Assembly (NCBI GenBank): GCA_037953625.1
Contig: CM075651.1
Coordinates: forward strand, 132,956,501 to 133,020,500
DNA: 64,000 nt
Source of the DNA: Crotalaria pallida
Taxonomy: Eukaryota > Streptophyta > Magnoliopsida > Fabales > Fabaceae
Direction of reading: 5' to 3'
Below, in pieces: positions 35,218 to 47,725 of the stretch. Made by a program: the position numbers and the translations under genes. Each line of letters opens with the position of its first letter. Position 1 is the first letter of the stretch. A model generated the notes under the pieces. It saw nothing but the letters and a program-made list of their open reading frames with translations. It was not told the DNA's origin and made no database searches.

Positions 35218-36751
35218 TTGTTGGGATTCTGGCAAGTGTACCAGATCGTACAAGTAATATAGACAATGAAGTCCGAGTATCGTACCCAAGGGAGTGACTG
35301 TTTAATTAATTCCACCTAATTAATATTACTTAGTGAACGAGACAAATAATTTATGAATTTGTAAATAAAAACAGAAATTAAAATAAATGACTCTTTGACA
35401 AGGAGAAAAAGCGGGATGTAGTTTCGATGCAGGTTCCTAAATATTCTATAACAAATTGATTTGTTTTCCTTGATTCTGAATTTGTTTTGCAAAGGTAGAA
35501 AACGCCTAATGTCTTAGCACGTCTCCGTATTTTAGATATTAATCTCCCAATGATGTCTCAAGAGAGCCTTAAAAACCTAACCCCTAATTAAGTTCAGTCA
35601 AAACTTCTTTTTATAAAATTACCCAATTCATAGAAAACATGTATGTGCCTATGCAATTGAGTTGTTTGATTAAATGACTAAATCCTAAATTCATATGTCT
35701 ATTCATAAAGGATTTTCAAAAGTCATGAAACAACTTCTTTCATGAGAAACAAATAAGAATAATCAAACACAGAATTCAATAACGGAAAACAAAATTAATT
35801 TATTACTAGAAATATTGAAAAGGTTCCATACGTCTACTCCTACATCCCAAGGATGGAATTAGTTCATACTTACAAGAGAAAACGCAATAAACATGATAAA
35901 AATAATTACCATGAATCCTTGCGCTAACTCCGTGTTCTTCACAAAAACCCCCAATCCTTGTTCCTTCTTCAAGTCTCGAATCCTAATCTACTATTATTCT
36001 ATGGAGTTGTATGAGTGTCTCTTCCCTTCTCCTAGAATGAATCATAATCTTATTATTATATAGATAAAAACTAACCTAATTTTCAATCTAATGTGATAAG
36101 ATTTCTATTTGAATAAAACTAATCCTAAATCTAAATATAATATGATAAGATCCTATTAGAATAAACTAATCTTTAAGAATCTTATCTACAAATAGAATTA
36201 ATCATTAAAATCCTTCTAGAATCCCGTATTTGTGTCTGGCAGCAACTTCGGCACTGATTTTGACCCCCAAGATGGACGAATTTGAGCAAGGCTATTTCTG
36301 GCAAAGTTGTAGATATTTTCCTTAGCTTTAAAATGATATATAGATTACCTCATTTGGATAAGCGTAGCTCAAGTTATGATCAAAACAGAGAATAGTGTCA
36401 CTTTCTCGCATTTTTCGCGCCCAGGCGTGAAAATCCTGCGCCTGGGCGTGATGGCCTGCGCCTGGGCGTGATGGCCTGCGCCTGGGCGCACTACGGTCAA
36501 CTGTTCTTCATTTTTTTTCCTCTTTTTCTTCCCAAATCAAGTACTAAACTCTCATTCTTCATTCCTTTGCAAAAATCATTGTTTTAAGAGCTTAAATACC
36601 TGAAAACAAACCAAACACATCAAAAGGTTCTAGAAATCTTATAAAGACAAAATTCCATTGTTTTATTCCAATTTACTCAAGAAACAAGCCACTTACTATG
36701 TAAAATGGAGACAAAAAAGGTACAAAAACATCACATATTAGACCCCAATCA
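35218..36751. mobile_element. 1.53-kb unclassified insertion in element III
   Basis: Element IV has a single ACGG at the matching site; element III has ACGG on both sides (35214-35217 and 36752-36755). The ends are short imperfect inverted repeats (TTGTTGGG at the left, CCCCAATCA at the right). No ORF of note. The left part has GTACCAGATCGTACAAGTAA and AGTCCGAGTATCGTACCC words that I associate with a dispersed plant repeat, but I cannot name the family. A 3-bp CGG reading of the target duplication is equally possible. Confidence 0.75.
36417..36490. repeat. GC-rich 20-bp tandem repeat inside the 1.53-kb insertion
   Basis: CCTGCGCCTGGGCGTGATGG starts at 36435 and 36455 with a partial unit at 36475. 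An inverted GCGCCCAGGCG lies just before at 36417-36427, so the stretch can fold. It stands out against the AT-rich surroundings. Confidence 0.85.
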
Positions 36752-37519
36752 ACGGCAAGCACCTTAAGGTGCCATTGTGATCTCTTGGGCAGAAACATGC
36801 TGAGGGCTGCCAGTTATATGTTTCACCTAAGTAAGAATGCTGAAGATATCAGTGCCACCCTCTCGGCAGCTGAGAAGGAGAGAAGGAAAGCTGCTGCTGC
36901 TGAAACTAAAAATCTGCTAAGTCAAGTTAAGCAAAGTGAGGCAAATCTTCAAGCTCTGACAGAAGCAAATGCCGAGCTTCAAAAAAGATTTGACGCTTCT
37001 GAGAGAGCTCAGGAGACTGCTCAAAAGGCCCTGGAGGATACGGCGGGAAAGGACGCTGAGAAAGGAAGGTTGCTGCAAGCGGCCCAAGCAAAATTGACTG
37101 AAGCTAGGCAAAGGCTTACCGAGCTTGAAGGTGTTGAGGGTCGTTTGACGAGCTCAGAGGTGGAGGTGAATAGGTTGCAAGGGGAACTGGCAAAGGCTCA
37201 GGGGGAACTGACCAAAGTTCGTCGGAAGGCCTTAAAGCATAAAGTGCTGGCTCACAAGAACCACTTCAACTAGGATCATTCTGCTGTTGATTCTTTTGTG
37301 AATGCTGTGAAACAGTTATTGTTCATGAACCCTGGGATCCGAGTGGTTGGGGCTAGTCCATACTATGGGGTTGATGGTGATCGGATGGTTGATTATTCCC
37401 ACGATGACACTGAAGTGGATTTGTCAGCACCCAACCTGCCGAACCCCCTTGACTTGGAGCAAGACGACGAAGAAGATTTTGATGGGTCGTCCATTGCTTT
37501 GTCCGAGGGCGAGGATTAG

Positions 37520-38105
37520 CTCCTTTGAGATGTATTTTGCTGTGTTATTTTGTAATTTTATCTTGTTTTGAATTTCTTTCAAGTATGAAATGGTCGGCTA
37601 GACCTAAACATTTCTTTTTGTAATATTGTGCTGTAAGAAGTGAATCTCATTCTGTTTTTCATGTATTTTATCTCGTTATAAACTGTTGTTTAGATTTCGA
37701 ATCTCCAACCTTTGGCCAAGGTGGGATCCTCGGTCCTCGGCTTGAGGAAACTGTATCGAGTTTTTGGCCGGGCATCTATTAAAGTACTTGCGACTTAGTT
37801 TATATGTCCTTGTTAGAAGGTCATGTATAAACACCCAAGTTCGCCTCGGTGGCGAGCCGAGGGGAAATGGTTAGTACATTGACAGTAAGAAGATACGAGA
37901 GATAATTGAAACGAAAAACTTCATTAAATTTACTTGATCCGTTTGTAAACAGGATTCAAATACAAAAAGGGATAACTAAGATCATGTTTAAGATAAATGA
38001 CAATAATTTTAAATGACAGAATTTTAAATGACAGAATTTTAAATGACAAAATTTCAAATGACAGAATTGTAGCTTTGCAGAAAGTGTTGTGATTCCCACT
38101 TAGCT
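37520..38105. other. Convergent spacer of element III with a short tandem repeat
   Basis: Lies between the two convergent stops. AATTTTAAATGACAGA-type units repeat about four times at 38008-38068 and are not expanded in element IV. No gene. Confidence 0.7.
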
Positions 38106-41100
38106 TTAGTAGGGCTTAAGCTTGGTAGCATTCCAGGAGTTGTTCAACTGTTGATTGGTTACTGTTTCTAGTCTGTAGGCCCCCGAGCCGGTCTTCGAGA
38201 TGACTCGGTAGGGACCTTCCCAGTTCCTTGCCAACTTCCCTTCTCTTGAATTTTTCAGACCAATATCAGCTCGCCTAAGGACCAGGTCTCCCACAGCAAA
38301 GCTCCTCGGAATCACCCATTTGTTATATTCTCGGGACTGCCTTTCCTTAGCTTTTTTCTCTCGGTCCGAGGCTAGAGATCGGATTTCCTCGCTGAGGGTT
38401 AGCTCTTCCTTTAGCAAATCTTCGTTTACCTCTATTGGTCGCTCGGATATACGAAAGGTAGGGATCCGAGTTTCAATAGGTAGCAAGGCCTCGCAACCGT
38501 AGGTTAGTCGGAATGGGGTTTCTCCTGTTGAGGTGTGTATGGTCGTTCTGATTGACCATAATACCTCGGGAAGGAGGTCAGCCCATGAACCCTCGGCATC
38601 CAACAATCTTTTCTTCAAATCGTCAATGATGGTTTTATTCGCAGCTTCAGCCTGCCCGTTGGTTTGTGGGTGCTCGACTGATGAGAAGTGGTGGGTGATA
38701 TGGAAGTGGTCGACAAGTTCCTGGAAAACCTTAGCAGTGAATTGAGTACCGTTGTCGGTGACCAGGGTGTGTGGGACACCGAAACGAGTGATGATTTGTC
38801 TGAGAAAGAACTTCTGAATCTTGGCGGAGGAGATTGTAGCCAATGCCTCGGCCTCAATCCACTTTGTGAAATAATCAACAGCAACTACTACAAACTTCAG
38901 TTTCCCTGGAGCTGTTTTGAATTTCCCAATGATGTCCATACCCCACTGATAGAAGGGCCATGGTGCGATCATTGAGTGAAGCTCCGTCGGGGGACGTTGG
39001 AACACCTTTCCGTGAAGCTGACAGGACTCGCATTTTTTAACATGTTCCGAGGCGTCGCTGAGAAGTGTAGGCCAATAGTAGCCCGCTCGGAGCACTTTGC
39101 GAGCCAATGCTTTTGCACCTACATGGTGGCTCGAGATTCCCTCATGAACCTCGGCCAGTACCATATCAGCTTCCGCTCGGTCCAGACACCTTAGCATTGG
39201 TGAGTCCATTCCCCGTTTGTACAAAATGTCGTCGACCATGGTTTATTGAGCCGCTTGCCTGACTATCTTCTTTCCTTGAGAGGGGTCGGTTGGTAGGATT
39301 TGGAATTGGAGATACTGCTTGATGGGGTCCATCCAGCTGGTGGTCAAAGATATAGCTAAGATAACACTCGGCTGATGGACAGTTTCTTGGACTAGGGTTT
39401 AGTTGTTCTCTGGCCCTTTAGTACTTGCGAGCTTTGAGAGGATATCTGCTCGGCTGTTAGAAGACCTAGGGATGTGGGTGATAGAGAACTGGGGGAAGAG
39501 ATCTGTGAGGGTTTTGACTTGTTCTAGATATTTCTGGAGGATTGGTTCTTTGGCTTGGAACTCACCTATAATTTGGGATACTACTAGCTGGGAATCACTG
39601 AAAAATTCTATTTCTGACGCCCCCATTTGATGGGCCATTCTCAAGCCGGCTATCACCACCTCGTACTCTGCTTGGTTGTTCGAGGTGGGGAAGTCGAACT
39701 TGAGGGAATACTCCACACAAATGCCTGCTGCATTTTCAAGGATTATCCCTGCTCCTGCCCCCTTATTGTGGCTGGAGCCATCAACATAAATCTTCCATGG
39801 TTGGGAGAGGTTGGAATAAGTAGAATCTGATAGCTCTGAAACAAAATCTGCCAAAATTTGGGACTTAAGAGTTTTCCTTGGCTCGTAGGTGATTTCGAAC
39901 TCTGATAGTTCCACAGACCAAGAGACCATCCTTCCTGCCAAGTCAGGTCGGTGGAGAACCTGCCTGATCGGCTGAGTTGTTCTAAGTACTATGGGGTGGT
40001 TCTGAAAGTATTGCCGGAGCCTCCTAGCAGCAACTACCAAAGCAAAGGCGATCTTTTCAATCTTAGAATATCTTATCTCAGGCCCTTGAAGGGCCTTGCT
40101 GACAAAGTAGATGGGACGCTCGGTCCCTGAGTCGTCTTTGACCAAGACCGAGCTAACAGATGTTTCACTCACGGACGAGTACAAAAACAGAGTTTCCCCT
40201 TCCCGAGGACTGGTGAGGACGGGAGGGGCCGAGAGGTATTGCTTGAGTTCTGCAAACGCTTTTTTGCAAGAGTCATTCCAATGAAAATTCTTGTTTTTTC
40301 TGAGCAGTTGGTACCATGGTAAGGCTTTCTTGGTTACTTGAGGGAGAAATTTGGAGAGGGTTGTCATCCAACCAGTTAGCCTCTGAACTTCTTTGACATT
40401 AGATGGGCTATGCATGCTCGAAATAGCTTGACATTTCTCTGGGTTGGCCTCGATACCCCTCTCAGTGAGCATGAAACCTAAAAAGGCCCCGGCTGGGACC
40501 TCGAAGGTGCACTTATCGGGGTTCAGGCGCATGTTGAATTTTCTTATTCTATCCAAAACAGCTGCGAGGTCCCGGGGATGGTCCTCCTTCTTCTTGCTCT
40601 TGGCTATCATATCATCGATGTACACCTCGAGAGTAGGTCCGATCAAACCCGAGAAGACCTTGTTCATCATACGCTGGTAGGTTGCGCCAGCGTTTTTCAA
40701 TCCGAAAGGCATTACCGTGTAGCAGTAAGTTGCCCTTTCAGTGATGAAGGCCGTTTTCTCCTGATCAGGAGGGTACATCGGGATTTGATTGTATCCCGAG
40801 TATGCATCCATAAAAGAGAGGAGTTGATAGCCAGATGAGTTGTCCACTAGTTTATCGATGATGGGGAGGGGGTACTGGTCCTTTGGGAACGCTTTGTTCA
40901 AGTCGGTATAGTCGACGCACATGCGCCACTTCCCATTTGATTTTTTGACCAGAACGGTGTTGGAGAGCCACTCCGAGTAGCTAACCTCCCTGATGAACCC
41001 GACGGAAAGGAGCTCAGATACCTTCTCCTCTATTACTGCAGCCCTTTCTGTGCCAACCTTTCTCTTCTTTTGGGCGACTGGCTTGGCGGTTGGATGAACG

Positions 41101-43682
41101 CTGAGCCGATGACATATCAAGTTCGGGTCAATCCCCGGCATGTCTGCCGAGGTCCAAGCGAAAAGATCTTTGTTCTTCTTTAAAAGCTCGAGCATTTCTG
41201 CTCGTATTTCTTCTGGAAGGTTGGTTCCTAGTTTCACTCTTCTGTCTGGTAGCTTCTCATCCAACACTATGAACTCCCACTCTCCTTGAGGGGTCGGTCT
41301 TGAATCATCCAAATCGGACCTGACATCTAGGTCCGTCAAGAGTACACTTCCTTTGTTCAAACTTAACTTTGGTTGAATTTCTTCTGGAATCTTGATCTTT
41401 GCCAAACTGGCATTATAGCACATTCGAGCCTTCTCCTGATCGGCTTGGATGGTAACTACAGTTCTGTCGGAGCCTTCAAACTTCATAGCCAGATGGACAG
41501 TTGAGACGACCGCGCCGAAGGCCTGCAAGCATGTCCTGCCAAGGATGGCGTTATATGCCGATGGGCAATCGACGACGAGGAACTTGATGATTTCGGTTCT
41601 CGCCGAGGGGTGGTTCCCAAGGGTCACTGGCAGCTGGATGTGTCCTTTGGGAACCACTGCATCTTCGGTAAAGCTGATCAGCTTCCCCTCGAAAGGGGTC
41701 AGGTCTGAGGTTTTTAACTTTAGTGCTTCAAAAAGGTTCAGGAACATGATATCTGCCGAGCTACCCTGATCGACAAATATCTTGGCAACCTCATAGTTGC
41801 CGATCAATGCAGTGACGACCATAGGGTCATTATGACCCGGGATCACCCCTTCAAGATCATCATCAGAAAAGCAAATTGGAATACTTTTTGTGGCTCTCTT
41901 TCGGATTGGATGGTTGTGGACGGCAAGCACTTGATTGATGTATTTCTTTCTGTCGGATCGTTTTTCTCCTCCTCCCGCAAAACCTCCAGCAATGGTGTTG
42001 ATTCACAGGTTTTGTGGGGATTGATCCGTCGTGGTCACTTCTACCATGGCCACTCTCTGCTGGTTGGGTGGTTGTTGTTGGTTGGTGTTTTGATCGGCCT
42101 GCCTGGTTAAGGATCGGCCATTCCTGTCTGGGGATGGAGTTCTTCTCCGAGCATGTCGGTTGAGTGCTTCCCTGACATACTGCCGTAACTTGCCGTCCCT
42201 GATCAACTGCTCGATCACATCCCTGAGCCAAGTACATTCATCTGTGGTGTGCCCATACCCGCCATGATACGAGCAAAATTTGGAGCGATCCTGGCGTTGA
42301 CTTCTCTTCAAGGGGGGTGGTCTTTCTATTGCTCGGAGGTCAGTCTGCATTGTCTCCTGCAGAATTTGGCTTCTTGGAACTGTGAGAGGGGTGTATTGCT
42401 CGAATTTCCCTCGGGGAGGTCCAAATCTCCTATCCCCTCGGGGTCCTCTCCTTTGATCCTCTCTTCGGTCATCCCTTCTGTCATCTCTTCTCTCGTCTTT
42501 TCTTGGTTTTCCCTGGGAGGACGGCTCTCCTCGCTCGCCTCTGTCTCTGTTCCTTTGCCATTTGCTGAATTCTTCTAAGTTTATGAACTTAGTGGAACGA
42601 TGTCTCAGCTCCGCCATATCCCTCGGCGGTTTGCCCACTAGCGAGTTTTTGAAATCTCCGTTTCGGAGACCCTGAGTAAAGAGAAAAACTGCAAAGCTGG
42701 GTTCCAAGTTAGGAACGGTCCCTGCCTCCGAATGGAAGCGTGAAAGATATTCTCGAAAAGGCTCTTCAGGTTGCTGCATAACTCCTGCTAGTGCGTGGTC
42801 GGACTTCGGCTGGACGCAACTAGCAGTGTATCTGTTCAGAAAAACTTTCTTCATTTCTGCCCAGGAGTTGACAGAGTTTCTGGGCAAAGCTGAGTACCAT
42901 CTTAAGACGGGTGGTCGCAGAGTCATGGAAAAAGCTCTGCATTTCATCAGGTCTCCTCCGTCGTAAAAGTTCATAGCTCCTTCAAAAGACAAAATATGCT
43001 CCAGGGGGTCAGTTAACCCGTTATACTTGGAAACACTCGTTGGGCCGAGAAAGGCAGAGGGTGTCTCGTATGCCATGACTCGCGGAGTGAAGGGATGGCC
43101 AGGGTGAGCAGTGTGGTCGGTTTCATATGTGGCCTCTAGGGTTGGGTTTATGGGAGGTGGTGGAGGTAGAGCGGTGGTAGGGTGGGGGATCAGCCGAGTT
43201 GCAGGGGTTGTTGCTAACGCCCTTTCAGTCACCGCCTGCATATGGAGCTGTTGGAGGTCGGTGATGGCCTTTCCCTGCTGCTCCAGGATCTGAGCTTGTT
43301 GCTTAATGATTTCTTCCAACTGGCTTTCTCTTTGGCCACGGGAGCAGTCCCTATCCGCTCCAGAAACACAAGCATCGATGGATCGGCCCGATCCATGGTT
43401 TTGTGTATGATTGGGGTTAACAGGGTTTGGGTTAACAGGGTTTGGGTTAACAGGGTTTGTTTGCCTGGAATGAACGGTGTAAGGGCCACTATGCGTGTGG
43501 GCTGGAATGGAGTGGTGGCTCCGGGCTGGAATTTGTCTTACTGATGGCATGCTGGGATGGGTAGGGTTTCTTCCTTCGAGATCTCTGCCGTTGTCACCGC
43601 TGCCTTCCTCCAACCTCTGACGGTTTCGCCCTGCTTGGCGGTTTGCGCCACGTGAAGCGGCGTTTCCTCGCGTGTCTACCAT
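38106..43682 (-). pseudogene. Element III gag-pol polyprotein, one frame with three internal stops
   Basis: 1859 codons from ATG 43682 (MVDTRGNAASRG) to a TAA at 38106-38108, two codons before the stop position of the element IV copy. Internal stops are at 42003, 39399 and 39243. Domains: gag core with FTPRVMAYETP and FLNRYTASC; zinc knuckle CSYHGGYGHTTDEC; protease DQGSSAD; RT with CVDYTDLNKAFPKDQYPLP and YIDD (about 40610-40628); RNase H IYVDGSSHNKGAGAG; integrase zinc-binding H..H..C..C; and catalytic D, D (TDNGTQF), E intact. A PVNPN unit is repeated in the N-terminal gag (about 43415-43460, 15-bp period), an expansion not present in IV. Confidence 0.93.
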
Positions 43683-43728
43683 TTTGGGGTGGGAATAGCA
43701 GTTTATGGATCCCCACAGACGGCGCCAA

Positions 43729-44267
43729 TGTTGTGTCCTTGACACAATGTTCAGAGTATATCCCTAGCTCAAGGGTATGGAAGACCTAAGAGCTAGAAAT
43801 CGGTCTGATGTTACTGTGTGATTTTGTTGGTATGCTAGCTATCCAGTGGGGATAACTAGGGTTTCCCTAATCACGAGTGTGTGCTAGTGTATGATTAGGG
43901 AGAGAGAACGTACCTGAGCCCCTAGCTGGAGACAGCTATTTATAGGGGGAGCGGTGTTGTACCCTATGGGCCTGTACGGAGGTCCGTAGGGCTGACGTGT
44001 CCCTTTATAGGATAAGGGATGAGTCATTCATCCTTATCCTGTTAGCGGTTAGTCTTATCTGATTAGCGAGCTAGGCTCACGCGCCCTTAGCTTGGACTCT
44101 TTAAGGGGAGAGGTCCCTGTGCTCGATCCAGAGTCGCTAGGGTGGGTCCTGTGGCATGCGCTCGGCCCAAAGATGTGTGACCTGGCAGAATGAGTATTCT
44201 GGTCGGCCAATGAGTATTCTGGTCGGCCAAGGGTGTTTTCGGGTAGATCGAGGGTCGGTCTACCACA
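43729..44267 (-). repeat. 5' LTR of element III
   Basis: 539 bp, TGTGGTAG to CACAACA on the minus strand, followed by the primer-binding site. A TATAAATAG promoter box reads on the minus strand near 43945-43937. Confidence 0.95.
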
Positions 44268-44342
44268 CAATACCACTAGAAAAATTTCTTATATTTCAGA
44301 CCGAATAAAGTATTGATTATGCAAACTAATAGATATACTATA

Positions 44343-44601
44343 TTCGTCCCTATATAAGAAAGACCATTTTTGTACATTTCACGTTTAATAATAAAGTTGA
44401 ATAATATAATTAATGGTATTGAAAATGTGACATTTGTTATCTATTTTCAAAACTACTGTTATTGATGTTGTTGAGAATCTAAAAAATGTTAAGTAGATAC
44501 AGGTGTTTGTGAAAAGAAATAATTAATTATCATTAAAAAAATTTATACATATCTTATAAATAAAATAAAACTCTATAAAGTATATTATAATTAGGGACGA
44601 A
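44343..44601. mobile_element. Probable MITE
   Basis: TTCGTCCCTA at 44343-44352 and its complement at 44592-44601 bound about 259 bp of AT-rich DNA without ORFs. Target duplication unclear. The flanking 44602-45250 is AT-rich with no gene. Confidence 0.45.
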
Positions 44602-45271
44602 AAGAACAAGAGTTATTATTGACCACATAATTACTTTTATTTTCCCGTGGTCCTTAATCCTTATCAATCAAATAAAGTCTATTATGTACACCAAAAAAAA
44701 TAATAAAGTCTATTATCAATAAAAAACAATTGTATTACGTACCATGATACCAAAAATAATAATAATAATTAATTTTTTTTACTTTTTAAAAAATATTTCA
44801 TTCCATAAGTTATATTGTTTTAACCATTACAGATAAATTAAAAAAATAATAAATGCTATAAAAATTTGGTATATTTTAATTAAATTACTTCCATTTAATT
44901 AATAGGATTTTTTTTATCCTCGACTCTTAGAACCGAGGATAAGCACTTATAAATAAATATCTTTTTTTAGAAAAAAAAATATAAGACTTTTAATATTTTA
45001 TATTCATCCTTTCCAATAAAACACATTCACTTATAGGTGTTTATCCTTAAAGTTAAGATTAAAAAAAATTTCAATTAATATTTTTATTAGTATCGGAAAT
45101 GTCAATATTTGATATACTTTTCTAAATTTAGGAATAAAAGAAATTGTTAAGTAAATATGGTAGTTTATGTAAATAAAATAATAAAATGATATTGAAAATC
45201 GAAATGTGATATTATAACAATAGAAAAAATTCTCAAAAGATATAACATTAAGTATAGGAGGAAAAAGTATA

Positions 45272-45552
45272 CTCCCTTGGATCCGGTCCCTAATATAAGC
45301 ATCATTTGATCATTTTCACTCTCTTTAAGAAAAAGTAGGTAAGTTAGTTATTTGTATTGGAACTGTAAATTTTAAGTGTATATTTACCAATATATCCTTT
45401 TGATCTTCTAGTAATTAATTGGTGTTTCTTTTCTCCATAAACATAATAGAGTATATTAAATAGGTTAGTTTTGTAAAATTTTAGAATAGGTGATTATATT
45501 TAGGACCAAAAAATTTTGGTCAAATGGTGCTTATATTAGAGACCAGAGGGAG
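45272..45552. mobile_element. Stowaway-type MITE with TA target site
   Basis: Inverted ends CTCCCT...GGTCCCTAATATAAGCA and its complement near 45520-45552, flanked by TA (45270-45271 and 45553-45554). 281 bp, non-coding. Sits inside the target duplication of the LINE fragment. Confidence 0.75.
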
Positions 45553-45554
45553 TA

Positions 45555-46025
45555 TAACATACAGAGAGGCCTTTTGGAAAAAGTTGTGGTCAGCCAAAGT
45601 TCACCCAAGATGCAAAGAATTGGCTTGCATGGAGAGCATGTAGTGATATTCTCCCAGTGAAGACCCTTCTCCATAAAAGAGGATTAATTGATGATCCCAT
45701 CTGTCCTTTATGTGGATTGGAAGAGGAAACGGTACTTCATGCTTTAGTTATGTGGAAAAGGCGGTACCATACATACTTTGAAGAAATTATTCAGGACAGT
45801 ATTGATAAGGGGAGAGAGTTCCATGATTTGAAGCTGGTTCATGTGAAAAGAAATTTAAACAAGATTGCTGATTTCCTAGCTAATTTGGCTTTTGATAGTA
45901 CCAGTTTGATTTTGCTTGATGAAGTGCCAAGTTTTCTACAGCAGTTGTTTACTGATGTTTTTAATGTAAGCGTTGAAAACTTGCCTTGGTTGGCTTAATA
46001 AAGCTTGCATTTTTCAAAAAAAAAA
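45555..46025 (+). mobile_element. LINE 3' fragment (zf-RVT joined to RNase H end)
   Basis: Encodes CKELAWRACSDILPVKTLLHKRG and DPICPLCGLEEETVLHAL (zf-RVT), then after a deletion VKRNLNKIADFLANLAF, typical of the end of the RNase H domain of plant LINEs. It ends in an A run at about 46018. AGTATAGGAGGAA occurs at 45251-45263 and again right after the A run at 46026-46038, a 13-bp target duplication. It is the remnant of a 5'-truncated LINE insertion. Confidence 0.85.
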
Positions 46026-46038
46026 AGTATAGGAGGAA

Positions 46039-47545
46039 GTAATAAATATATTTGTTTAATATAAATCTTATTACACTAATATTTTAAGTATAAAGAATTT
46101 TTCCTGCATCTAGGCATCTCTTTTACCAAATTGCGACTTTTTACTAAATACTTCACCGCTCCTCTATATATCTATATATATATATATATAACACTCTTTT
46201 AGGATTTTTATTTTGATTCTATTTATAAGATTTCATTTTAATTTTCAATAGCATTTAATTACTTTTTTTTTTGCATAAATACCTTTATTAACTTTACACT
46301 TTTTCTAGTCCCAATAATAATTATAGAGATAATTTTAAAGAAGTATATAAAATTTTCACATTTCTAATGCTACTAACATATTTAACTATCTTCTTTAATG
46401 AAATAAAAAAGTCGCAAAAAAATCTTATAAATAGAATCGGAGAGAATATTTATAAAAAAAATTAAAAAAAAACCTCCAGCCCGGACTCGCACTAATTAAT
46501 AACAATGGGTATAGACTGATAGAATAATAAACGCACCTATCCACTGTGCTAGCACAACACTTAGATAGGTATTTTGCACATAATAATAGGAGTATATAAT
46601 TCGTAGTACGGATGGTAATGGGTTTAGGTATTCTATTACCCGGATAATATCCGGACTCATCTCGTTCATGTATATTCGGATTCAGATCGGTCTCGAATCC
46701 GCACGGTTACACGCTGTCAAGCAGGCTTTTGGGTATCCATTATATTTTCAAAAAAAAATTATTAAAATTTTAAGCTTATTTTTTCCTGAACAAACATAAA
46801 AGTTCTCTATTTTTACTTGTCAAACACCTTATATATCATTAAACAATTTACAAACAAATTAACTAGAGGCACAACAGATTCACTTAGAAACAAAATCTCT
46901 CACACAAACATACTTAAATTCAAATCAACTGAATAATAAGTATTTTTCTGTGAGTCTGGATACCCGCGGGTCCGGTACCCTATTACCCGGACCCGGACCC
47001 ATTCAACATCAACTCTTGTCAAACCCGTTTTTATATACTTGAGGGTTCATTTTCTGGATCTGGACCCGTTAAGGGTATTATCCACGGGTCCGAGTTCAAT
47101 TGCCAAGCCCAATACATAGGTGTGTAAGTGGGTCAAAACGGATCCGCGAATCCGCTAAACCCAAACCAACCCAACTCATATCTGGTGAGTTGGGTCGGTT
47201 TAATAGGTTGGGTTGATTTTTTTTTAACAACCCAATCAAGTTTGGATTAGGTCGCGAGTTTGCTATTGTAAAAACCAATGAACTCAATCCAATTCTGCTC
47301 ATCCCAAATTTTATTTATTTATTTATTAATGCATGTTTGTTTAGGCTTTCAATATTGTATGCTAAGAAAAAAACTAAGTTACTACTTAAAACAAAGTACT
47401 TGTTAATTAAACCTTCCACCTTGAAACAAATGAAATATGAACTACCTATGTAACAAATGAAATATGAAATACCTATGTACAAACAATTCTTTTTTTACAT
47501 CTTGCAGGAGGGTGTATTACTTTATTTATTTTGTGTTTTAACTAT
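46039..47545. other. AT-rich region with degenerate hAT-like GGGTC/CCCGGA sequences
   Basis: No gene. A TA microsatellite lies near 46163-46188. From about 46605 to 47100, GGGTAAT/ATTACCC and GGACCCG words recur in both orientations, and 47115-47300 repeats GGGTTGGGTT motifs. These resemble non-autonomous hAT-type repeats common in plants, but I could not fix ends or target duplications. Confidence 0.4.
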
Positions 47546-47725
47546 TTAGTTCATGATTTTTTTTTGTACACCAAGGGTATTCCCCGGCCGACAACCGAAG
47601 ACTAATTCCCTCTGAGGCGTAGAGATCACCGAAGTGAGTTTTGCCTATACCAACAAAGTCTTTTCCATACCGACAGCAGGGATCGAACCCCTGACAACAT
47701 ACTTAAGGAACCCAACTATTTTACA
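47546..47725 (-). mobile_element. tRNA-derived SINE
   Basis: On the minus strand GGGGTTCGATCCCTGC (B box) at about 47688-47673 is followed by a body ending GGGGAATACCCTTGGTGTAC and a run of A (plus-strand T9, about 47549-47557). The A box is less clear. It differs in sequence from the SINE at 63203. Confidence 0.75.

Larger units (their letters stand above)
33459..37519 (+). pseudogene. Convergent gene of element III, interrupted by frameshift, stops and an insertion
   Basis: Exon 1 33459-34690 begins MSINWSQYEEWSRILG and has a Ser run, then the PF04195-like blocks APTQLHPSGWAFIRAF and LWVSLKARN...FAKFTDSW. Compared with element IV, one extra T near 34476 shifts the frame and a TAA follows near 34561. 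The intron is 59 bp (34691-34749, GT-AG). Exon 2 starts at 34750 (MAKGNK..), is basic, and is split by the 35218-36751 insertion. It resumes as a long Ala/Glu-rich coiled coil (36785-37270), meets a TAG at 37271-37273, and ends SSIALSEGED at 37519. Function unknown. Copies II and IV are also broken, each at a different place. Confidence 0.8.
32212..44267 (-). mobile_element. Element III: young Ty3/gypsy retrotransposon with convergent gene
   Basis: Minus strand: 5' LTR 44267-43729, primer-binding site ending at 43728 (TTGGCGCCGTCTGTGG), gag-pol 43682-38106, spacer, convergent plus-strand gene 33459-37519, polypurine tract (minus GAGCTAGGGGGCTTA, 32752-32766), 3' LTR 32751-32212. The 5-bp CAATA flanks both sides (32207-32211 and 44268-44272). 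Same family as element IV. It carries a 1.53-kb later insertion at 35218-36751. Confidence 0.95.

Noticed and set aside
35218..36751. Helitron insertion
   Set aside because: Helitrons make no target duplication and insert between A and T; here ACGG is duplicated and the ends are inverted.
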